The translations under genes were made by a program, and so were the position numbers. The notes under the pieces were generated by a model. The model was not told where the DNA came from. It saw only the letters and a program-made list of their open reading frames with translations, and searched no databases. This document shows, piece by piece, positions 56,414 through 64,000 of a stretch of 64,000 nt of DNA. The first letter of the stretch is position 1. Every line of letters begins with the position of its first letter. The stretch is from contig NC_066309.1 of assembly GCF_905404315.1 (NCBI RefSeq), positions 5,642,001 through 5,706,000 of the forward strand. Direction: 5' to 3'. The stretch comes from Leptidea sinapis. Its lineage: Eukaryota; Arthropoda; Insecta; Lepidoptera; Pieridae.

Positions 56414-56626
56414 ATATCATTAAGTACTTATATTAATTAATAATTTAAGTAATTCTATCTGTGTATGTCCTTTATAGTGTAATAGCATCTATCTATATTA
56501 TTTGTTTCAGATATTATAAGAAAATAAAACTTTATGTAATCTTAACACCGATCATTACCGTTAAACTAAACTGGCAAATCTGTGGTACGTCTTCCACAGA
56601 AGCCACAGTAGGAAGAATAGAATAGA

Positions 56627-59582
56627 GGTTTAACGTAAATTTTGCATCGGATATAGCGATTCCGTTGATTAAGTTGTTGGGCGCCAAATAAAATTTGAAA
56701 ATGTAGGTATAGCAGTCGCACTGTAATAATAATAAACACATACTAATTAACGTAGTATTCACAAAGATATATGGACCAAAGTATTTATTTCATACTTAAG
56801 TTACCATAAGCCTCTTGTATCATTTACCGAGAAAAAGCTCCGAGTTTGAATAAATCTATGTAATAATTAAATACGCATAAAATGAAAAATAATTATCAAA
56901 CTGTATCACTATGAGGTTTCACTTCTACCACGTGTGAATTGCACACATTTTTTTTTTCAGTGCGTATATAATTTTCCCCAATTACTGCTATACTTTTACG
57001 TACATAACTATTTTTGTCACAAAACTATTGAAAAGTAGGTAAGTTCATAAATCCAGATCATGTAGGACGGAACCCTCACACTTTATTTCACTTCATATTG
57101 TCCTATTCGCACGAGCGGCCTTTTAAATAAAACTCGGTAAAATCGATTTAAAATAGTATTTATTTCATGTGATATTGTTAAGTCGTCATTAACTCCTTGT
57201 ACTGTTCATCACCAAAATTATAGATACTTAACCACCTCACCTTTTATTTACACGTGACAACCGAATGTAAATAAATTTTTTCACACTTGCGTACATTTCA
57301 GTTTCTCCATCGATTAGTTCGAAAAGAACCCCCTTTGGTAACCTAGATATCAATTTAATACGGCTTTTTGCTTGTACTGATAAATTGTGTTGTAACAACC
57401 AATATTACAATTAAACTTTATTGGCAATAATTGTTACCTACAATAAAAAATAAAAGAATTGCAGTAAGAAAATAAATGCGGGAAAGAACAAATTGTGTCG
57501 ATGTATTTAGACTTTAAGCACAAAGCTAAGTACCTATGAGTTAGTAATTTTCTTATTACGACTTAATCGTATTGTTTTCAATCAGATTTTTAGTTACTAG
57601 GTTGTCATAACTCTTAGAAGGATTTTAAATATATTATGATTTTTTTAAGGTAGGTACCCCGATAAATCACTTATCTAACGAAATTGATTAATTTCGCGAA
57701 TTTGAGATTTTTATTGAACAACATAGTAAAATTACCAAAGTATATCCTTAAACTGTTGGTGAATTGAATTATATTAAGCTGTAAATATGTTATTTTCTAT
57801 CCTTTCCTGATATTATCCAAAATTTCGTTTACTTTTTCAAAAATTTCTTAAGTAAATGCGCGCCAAAATGGCGGTGAAGTGTCCGCGTCAGTTGGCTATT
57901 TTGAGCAACATTGACAATTAATATTTTATATATCTTATTTCGGCGTTTTTTTTTTTATAACTAACTATATATATATATAGCAATATAGTCTTTCGAATAA
58001 AAATTATGCATTTCGAACTGGAGACATACGAGAACGACACGAATGACAAGTGCTCGTCAGATGTAAATTAAAAATATTTTTTATATCTACTTCTACATAA
58101 TATACATGCACAACTACAACAAATACACATTTATTATTTCCATCTATTAGTGTTTAGGTCATACTATACTACTATTGCTTATCATTTATTTAATTCTCAC
58201 GATAAAAATGTGTACAGCTGTACACTTCAGACAGGTCATTAAAATTAACTAAGATATGATCCAATATAATTCATAAATACTACAATTTAAGTAGTTCTAA
58301 AAGTACCTAATTTTTAGTACATACATAAGTGCATGCTTGAAATTTTTTACACATCTAATTTGGGAATAAAAATACTATAATCCATCTACAATACTTATGA
58401 TATTGCTAGCACATTACAGTTCAATAAAGCAATGTAAAATTCGCCTAATTATTGTGTGGTTTTATTTGTATATAAAAGTTAAGTACATGAACAGGTAAAA
58501 CAGTAGTTGTGATTAAAACATTGCTTAAAATACTTCCCTCGTAAGTCACAAAGTACACTTTTAAATAGCCATAGTAATCACAAAACCCCACTGTGATGAG
58601 CAAACTCTTCCGAAACTTAATTTAAGAAAACGGTTTACACGAGAACACTTGTTGTGTTTTGTGATTACTATAGATAAGTATAAAAGACAAAAAATAGCAT
58701 AATTATAAGTAATAGAAAATTATTACAAAATAGTTATTAAATAAAAAGTAAACGTACATTAGAAACCTATTGGGATCAAATCTATTATTATAAAATTACT
58801 TACTCAAAATTAAAATAAAGCATGAAATATTTGAGCACCATGTGTTAAGTAAGTGAGTGAGTGAGAACAGTTCAGTGAACCTGATTACAATGTTATTTGT
58901 ATATAATATTAAATATTAGGTACAACAAGACAATATAGGTTTCAGTCATAGAAAAGTATAGAAATACTTTTTAAAAACAATTGTGTTTTGCATAAACAAT
59001 TAGAAAGATATAATATACAACAATTGCATTTATGTGCTTAATATTTACATTTCTATAATTTGTGCATCAAGACATACTCTTTATAAAATTTGCCTTTTAT
59101 CTAACCCTGTTAACATTAAAATATTTATTAAGTTTTGTAGTACACAGTATATATACATATATATTAATTTACAACTTTTGTATTAAATATTAATAACATA
59201 AATGTTATATTTTAAACATTTAATAAAATTTTAAACTATTAAATCAACAGTTTCATTAATTAAATCATATTGTGATGGAACTGTGTTAGTTGTTACTCGG
59301 TAATGAGCTACGTAAAAAATACAAAGATTTTACGTATATGTGTATTAACATATTACATTAATTTTTATTAAAGACTCAAAAAAATATTACTTCAAATACC
59401 ATTCCAGTATGTTCCACACCATAGCACCTTTGTTCTTTTATTCAAAATTCATTCATTTTATAATATGTATGATATTTTATCACATTCATTGCACATCTAA
59501 CTCACAAATGAGAATAATACCTTATATCTTAATGATATCATGGTAAATATTAAAACCTATTGTTACTACAAATGGCACAATA
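56627..59582. other. Unassigned AT-rich stretch 3' of Lap1
   Basis: No ORF of note on either strand. By position the right part should contain the Lap1 3' UTR, since the gene reads leftward and stops at 59583. GC-richer AAATGGCGGTGAAGTGTCCGCGTCAG lies at about 57866. I searched it for a PDZ domain (GLGF-type motif) and saw none. Confidence 0.35.
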
Positions 59583-62312
59583 CTATCCACCAGAACTATT
59601 GAAATACTGAGCATGTTTTGTATATGGGGCCGCAATGTGATACGGTGGTGGTTGACCTCTAACATAAGAATGCTCAGACAAGCCGCTAGGACTATGGCGG
59701 TGGCTTATCACACTAAATTCATTAGAAGGGGCTGGCAAAGCATCATACAAGTCATACATGCTTTTGTTTACTTGTTGCATATGCCCATAGCTCCCATCAT
59801 CTGATACAAGTGGAGTATTCGTCATACGATAAGGATTTGTAGCGTTAGTATGGCCTGTTGGAGAATACAGTTCAGGAGATTGGGTTGCCACATATGTTGG
59901 ACTTGAACAACCATCATACATATTAGTGTTATGTGATGTTGAATGAACTGTTGAAGTATAATGTAGATCTTCATTTGGACTAGAACATACATTATTATAA
60001 TGGTTTATAATATTTGGCATGGTTGTAGAGCTTACAATTTGACTAACACTGTGCAATCTTGGGCTAGGCAATTGACGAGTTACATTTGGGTGATAATTGA
60101 ATACATCATATCCTTTCTGCACATAAACTTTTTCTTTTGAGGATGGATACACATCACCTCTGCATGAAGCTTCCTGATAACTTCCTTCACTTCTCGCATA
60201 GGAGGGTACACTTTTTGATGAATATAAATGATCACAAGGACTGTCAACCACACATCTTGCATTATAGGTCACTTCTTTAAAATGTGGAGGCAATGGGGCA
60301 TCATTGCTATGTCGATCTTGTGAACTAATACTCATTCTTTGGTATTGATTACAAGTTTCATCAGTACATGGTCTATAAAAGTTTTCATCATTTGATAGTA
60401 AGTTCTGGTGTTCAGCATGATCTATGTAACTATTTGGTTTAGTTGAACAACTTGATCTATTATAATCAGTTCTTGCAAATTTATCTTGAGTCATATTGTA
60501 CTGGGATGTTGATAAAGGATATGAACTCACGTCTTTTATTTTACATGCACTGTTTTCATTTATATTGTTCTCAGGATAAAGCGCATGGTCAACACTTTTG
60601 TAGGTCTTATCATGTTCATTTGTAAGGTCTAATGGTTTGTCATAAGAATTTTCTGTTGGTAGATTATCATACAAGGACACACTCATTGAGTCTTTGTGCA
60701 CCAAATTATCTTGAGAATTCTCCAGACTTGCACATGTAGGGTCTTGTTTTTTATTATCAGATGCAAACCTTTGCTGAAGTGTTGGTGTTATTTTTGCAGC
60801 CTTTATGTGTATAGCACTCTGCATAGGTGGGGTAACATCTTGTGCACCCTCCTTATGTATATTTCTGGCATGTTTTGCCATTGCTCGTAGCTCTTTAGGG
60901 TAAGGAGTGGGAGCACGCCTCAACTGATTACCCTTTTCTGGTACCTTAACAGTTGGTTTCATGTCAACAAAGCTGATATGTCTGCCATGGCTTTCACCAC
61001 CTTCTGGTTTATCTTTATTAAGTTTGGTATCTATAGGATCCAAAGGCACTTGGGGGAAAAGATAACAAGTTAATACTTGCTCATAAGAATGTGAATCTAC
61101 TTCAGAGTACATAGGCACTAAAGGTTTGCTTTGGTTTTCAGATAACCAAAGCGCTACTAAATTATCACAATTCAACAAAGATTGAGGAAGATAGGTCAGT
61201 GAATTTCTTACTAAGTTTAAGACTCTCAATGAAGTCAAATGACCTACTTCTGGAGGGATTTTGAGAAGTTTATTAGATCGAAGTGACAGTACAGACAATT
61301 TGCTGCAACTTCCAATTTCTGCAGGAATAGCTCGCAGCAGATTCTCATCTGCATTTAAGTACTGCAATTTTCTTAGAAGTCCAATTGATGATGGCAGCTT
61401 GTCTAGATAGTTAGACATGAGCATGAGTTCTTCTAAATTCTTTAACTGACCTATGCTTTCAGGAATGCAATACAGTCTGTTGTTATCTAATTTCAGAGAT
61501 GATAAATTACTAAGCCGTCCAATACTGTCAGGGAGCTGAGTCAAGCTATTCATTGATAAGCATAGATCCTGTAACTGAGAACAGTAACCAATTTCTGGAG
61601 CTATTTCTTCTATAACATTATTGCTAGCTTCCAAATGAATTAAATTCTCTAGTGGTTTTATGACAGATGATATATTAGTAAAGCTATTGCCATCTATCCA
61701 TAACTCTTTAAGTTTTAGAAATCTTCCAATCACTTCTGGAAACTGCTGGAACTCATTTTGCCCTATATCTAATCTTAATAATTCAGTTGATCGTGAGAGA
61801 GATTTTGGCAAAATCATTAGATAATTGTCTCTTAGTTCAAGTATTCGTAGATTTGCTAAACGTCCAAAGTTACCTGGTAAGTACTCTAGGTATGTATCAT
61901 TAAGAAACAATTCCTGCAAAGCTGTTAGATTAGTAATGGTTTCAGGCAATTTTTCTAATGGATTTACACTAAGATCTAAAAATGCTAAATGCTTTAGAGC
62001 TTTCATACTATCAGGTATAGAAGCCAAAGTATTTCTATTTATATTAAGATATTGTAAGTTCACTAATGAAGATATTGCTGTAGGAATTGCTTGTAGCTCA
62101 TTATCACTTAAATCCAAATATTTCAAGCCATGGCACATGAACAGTTGTCGAGGTAACTCGGTAATTCGATTGCACTGACACCACAATGTTTCCAAGGTCC
62201 GCTCGTAAACGAAGACCTCTGTAGGTACATCTGTTAATGACTGATGAGAATAATCTAATTCAACTACATCTTCTACACCAGGTCGTACACAACACAAAAA
62301 ACTAAAAGGCAT
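59583..62312 (-). CDS. Lap1: LAP-family leucine-rich-repeat protein (Lap1/Erbin/Densin type)
   Basis: A scaffold protein of the LRR-and-PDZ family, expected at the basolateral membrane or junctions. It is a single uninterrupted ORF of 909 aa. The N-terminus MPFSFLCCVRPG (Cys pair suitable for palmitoylation) is followed by DYSHQSLTDVPTEVF, which is the Erbin/Densin opening, then about 16 LRRs of 23 residues (residues about 35-400), closing with LWLSENQSKPLVP and the LAP-specific segment EQVLTCYLFPQ. The remaining roughly 470 residues are Ser/Tyr/His/Pro-rich and probably disordered. The C-terminus (GQPPPYHIAAPY) resembles Densin/Erbin linker sequence. No PDZ domain precedes the stop codon, unlike typical LAP proteins. 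The start has only about 250 bp to the LINE at 62567. Confidence 0.9.
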   Translation of the reverse strand: MPFSFLCCVRPGVEDVVELDYSHQSLTDVPTEVFVYERTLETLWCQCNRITELPRQLFMCHGLKYLDLSDNELQAIPTAISSLVNLQYLNINRNTLASIPDSMKALKHLAFLDLSVNPLEKLPETITNLTALQELFLNDTYLEYLPGNFGRLANLRILELRDNYLMILPKSLSRSTELLRLDIGQNEFQQFPEVIGRFLKLKELWIDGNSFTNISSVIKPLENLIHLEASNNVIEEIAPEIGYCSQLQDLCLSMNSLTQLPDSIGRLSNLSSLKLDNNRLYCIPESIGQLKNLEELMLMSNYLDKLPSSIGLLRKLQYLNADENLLRAIPAEIGSCSKLSVLSLRSNKLLKIPPEVGHLTSLRVLNLVRNSLTYLPQSLLNCDNLVALWLSENQSKPLVPMYSEVDSHSYEQVLTCYLFPQVPLDPIDTKLNKDKPEGGESHGRHISFVDMKPTVKVPEKGNQLRRAPTPYPKELRAMAKHARNIHKEGAQDVTPPMQSAIHIKAAKITPTLQQRFASDNKKQDPTCASLENSQDNLVHKDSMSVSLYDNLPTENSYDKPLDLTNEHDKTYKSVDHALYPENNINENSACKIKDVSSYPLSTSQYNMTQDKFARTDYNRSSCSTKPNSYIDHAEHQNLLSNDENFYRPCTDETCNQYQRMSISSQDRHSNDAPLPPHFKEVTYNARCVVDSPCDHLYSSKSVPSYARSEGSYQEASCRGDVYPSSKEKVYVQKGYDVFNYHPNVTRQLPSPRLHSVSQIVSSTTMPNIINHYNNVCSSPNEDLHYTSTVHSTSHNTNMYDGCSSPTYVATQSPELYSPTGHTNATNPYRMTNTPLVSDDGSYGHMQQVNKSMYDLYDALPAPSNEFSVISHRHSPSGLSEHSYVRGQPPPYHIAAPYTKHAQYFNSSGG

Positions 62313-62566
62313 CTTAAATGTAAGACCTGTCTACTCTATTAAACTCACAACTTCATAAATAAAAAGTTAATTAATATACACTGCCTCATCTTGTTATGTT
62401 ATGTGATTGCACTAAGTAATACCCATGCTTATTTTTTACTCTTATAAAATTATTAAAAACATTGAAAAACAAAATTTCTCTACAGAAATCCCAATCACAG
62501 ATCACTATTCAGTATTCACTGCACTAGCCCAAAGAGAATTTAAACACTACGTTCAAACTAGCCGAA
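62313..62566. promoter_or_regulatory. Lap1 5' UTR/promoter remnant
   Basis: 254 bp between the Lap1 start codon and the poly(A) end of a LINE. AT-rich, no TATA box placed with confidence. Either the promoter is this short or the transcript starts within or beyond the LINE. Confidence 0.3.
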
Positions 62567-64000
62567 TTTTTTTTTTTTTTTTTGGAGTTTATGGCCTGGT
62601 ATCTAGACCTTTAGGCCAAGTCTTGGGTATTTTTATTAGGTATATTATAATTTCCCAACTGTATTTTTGATGAATTTATATAGAGGCACGTAATAGGATC
62701 TATTTTTCAACATATCACTCAGGCGGCGGGAGGGATCTTGCACTGTCAATTGATTTTGCACTATTTCACTAATTTCACTGACAAGAATCAATCTGTCAAA
62801 CGAAAAGCACTCACATTTAAATATGAAATGTTCGATATCACCAACAGAATTATTGCAGAAGGTGCAGTAGCTACTCTCCACTATGCCCAACCGAGCCAGG
62901 TGGGCCGGGACGGTGGAGTGACCAAAACGCAGTCTGTTTATAGTCGTAATAAAGTCCCGATTGGCCATTTTCAATTTGTTATACCATGGTGCCACAGGTA
63001 AGTTTGCTTGAATATTTCCATACCATTTACCCTTCTGTTCTTGGTCTTGTTTCCAAAATTCGACCCATAAACTATTGACCTGGTTGTCAATAGATTGATA
63101 GCAGTCGGTCAAAGGTACTTTTACTATGGAGCTAACATCCAACATGTTGGTTCCATCACGTGCAATCTTATCTACTGTCTCATTTCCTGTTATGCCCCTA
63201 TGTGATGGAATCCACATGAAAGAGACCTTTATGCCCTTTTGTGCATAACTAAATAACAATTTTTTTATATTATACAATATATAGTTTTTTTTAAAGTCAA
63301 ATCTGAGATTGGTTAAACTTTGGACCATACTTAAACTGTCTGTTAAAATTAAAAAATTATTAAAACTATTTATACGTGCAATCCACTTCAGGGCCTCGAG
63401 GGCCGCATATACCTCTGCAGTGAAAACACTGCACTTAGGGTCCAGAAGAAAACTTTGACCAAACTTGGATTGGGGATCATAAACAGCACTGCGCACAAAG
63501 AGCTCACTTTTGCTACCATCTGTATACAAAGTATAGTAGTTATTGTTGGAAAGAAAACTTAATAATTCACAATTATTAAAAATTTTTTTAGTAACAATAT
63601 TGGTCTCAAATATAATAGAGGAATATGGGTATGAGTAGCATGTCCACTTTGATTGTTTAATTACATTTTTAAAATCTTCATTCATTTGCAGTACAATGAG
63701 AGGTAGAACTGGGAAATAACCTTGTAAAAGATCACCTCCCGAAGTCTGCTGAGCCAAGCATTGTACAGGAAAAGGTACTATTTTTTTGAGAACATTATCA
63801 TTACCAGATAACAGCTTTAGTAAATATCTTTCTATTAGCAGAAGTCTTCTAAGACACAGTGGCATTATTTTGGTTTCAACTTCCATAGCTCGTATGGGAG
63901 TTGAACACATAGCCCCAGAAATAATTCGCAGAGCTTTGTTTTGAATTATGTCTAGTTTTTTTACACAACTACTATTTGAATAGGCTAAACAACTGTAGTC
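62567..64000 (-). mobile_element. RNase H-bearing LINE, 3' part (continues off window)
   Basis: A 17-nt poly(A) (T17 at 62567-62583) marks the 3' end, then a 3' UTR of about 60 bp, then the ORF. It belongs to a different family from the I-type pair: low identity, poly(A) rather than AATAG tail. The 5' part lies beyond the right edge. Confidence 0.88.
62645..64000 (-). CDS. LINE ORF2 C-terminus: RT thumb and RNase H
   Basis: Open without stops from the right edge to 62645. RNase H with all acidic positions: YTDGSKSE, FTAEVYAALEAL, ILTDSLSM, WIPSHRGITGNETVD. A terminal Cys/His segment (CTFCNNSVGDIEHFIFKC) follows, as in other RNase H-type LINEs. The catalytic RT domain is outside the window. 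The long undamaged frame suggests recent insertion. Confidence 0.88.
   Translation of the reverse strand, partial: DYSCLAYSNSSCVKKLDIIQNKALRIISGAMCSTPIRAMEVETKIMPLCLRRLLLIERYLLKLLSGNDNVLKKIVPFPVQCLAQQTSGGDLLQGYFPVLPLIVLQMNEDFKNVIKQSKWTCYSYPYSSIIFETNIVTKKIFNNCELLSFLSNNNYYTLYTDGSKSELFVRSAVYDPQSKFGQSFLLDPKCSVFTAEVYAALEALKWIARINSFNNFLILTDSLSMVQSLTNLRFDFKKNYILYNIKKLLFSYAQKGIKVSFMWIPSHRGITGNETVDKIARDGTNMLDVSSIVKVPLTDCYQSIDNQVNSLWVEFWKQDQEQKGKWYGNIQANLPVAPWYNKLKMANRDFITTINRLRFGHSTVPAHLARLGIVESSYCTFCNNSVGDIEHFIFKCECFSFDRLILVSEISEIVQNQLTVQDPSRRLSDMLKNRSYYVPLYKFIKNTVGKL

Larger units (their letters stand above)
51235..56626 (+). mobile_element. I-type LINE, full-length copy 2, decayed
   Basis: Same family as 6752-12346, in opposite orientation. 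The 5' end (TAGCTACCACGCGTGAGTCGAG) and 3' end (GGAAGAATAGAATAG) coincide. AGAGG precedes the 5' end and follows the tail and may be a short target duplication. Both ORFs carry multiple frameshifts and stops. Confidence 0.9.

Noticed and set aside
1..64000. CRISPR array, bacterial operon, phage or riboswitch
   Set aside because: The window is clearly eukaryotic nuclear DNA with spliced genes. The only regular array is the 99-bp minisatellite, which has no spacers.

Overview
The window is nuclear DNA from an insect, most likely a moth or butterfly. The genes have small exons with GT-AG introns, the DNA is AT-rich, and it is crowded with repeats of the kinds common in Lepidoptera: short Helitrons ending in CTAG, jockey/CR1-, I- and RTE-type LINEs, Penelope-like pieces, tRNA-derived repeats, MITEs and a 99-bp minisatellite. 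No database search was possible, so family names rest on motif recognition. Layout from left to right: (1) 1-5.6 kb holds the 5' exons of polynucleotide kinase 3'-phosphatase (PNKP, minus strand). The gene runs off the left edge, and its introns contain a Helitron end, a mariner-type element with very long inverted repeats, a tRNA-like repeat and a CR1 fragment. (2) 6.75-12.35 kb is an I-type LINE (minus strand). (3) 12.8-14.8 kb is a spliced THAP-domain gene (minus strand) with signs of decay. (4) 16.4-23.3 kb is a complete seven-exon acetyl-CoA transporter gene (SLC33A1 type, plus strand). (5) 23.4-33 kb is a repeat island with a Penelope-like fragment, nested MITEs, a LINE with one unbroken 1042-codon ORF, a Harbinger derivative and Helitrons. 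(6) 34.5-41.6 kb is a complete six-exon CAT-family amino acid transporter (minus strand). (7) 42-48 kb is mostly unassigned, with an RTE relic. (8) 48.0-49.5 kb is the 99-bp minisatellite. (9) 51.2-56.6 kb is a second, more decayed copy of the same I-type LINE, in the opposite orientation. (10) 59.6-62.3 kb is a single-exon LAP-family leucine-rich-repeat gene (Lap1/Erbin/Densin type, minus strand). (11) From 62.57 kb to the right edge is a third RNase H-bearing LINE inserted just upstream of Lap1. The host genes are unrelated in function (DNA end repair, acetyl-CoA import into the ER/Golgi, amino acid transport, cell polarity scaffold) and show no operon-like logic. I joined exons by hand. Reading phase closes exactly for PNKP exons 1-4 (413 codons), SLC33A1 (518 aa) and the CAT gene (659 aa). 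I found no convincing new multi-gene system. The most informative material is transposon biology: a tRNA-like repeat split by a transposon at a 3-bp target duplication, where excision in silico restores exactly 72 nt; one MITE family inserted into two copies of another; tRNA T-arm sequence inside mariner inverted repeats; an intact LINE ORF whose endonuclease has Asn for the usual catalytic His; and a minisatellite open in several frames with a three-unit higher-order pattern.
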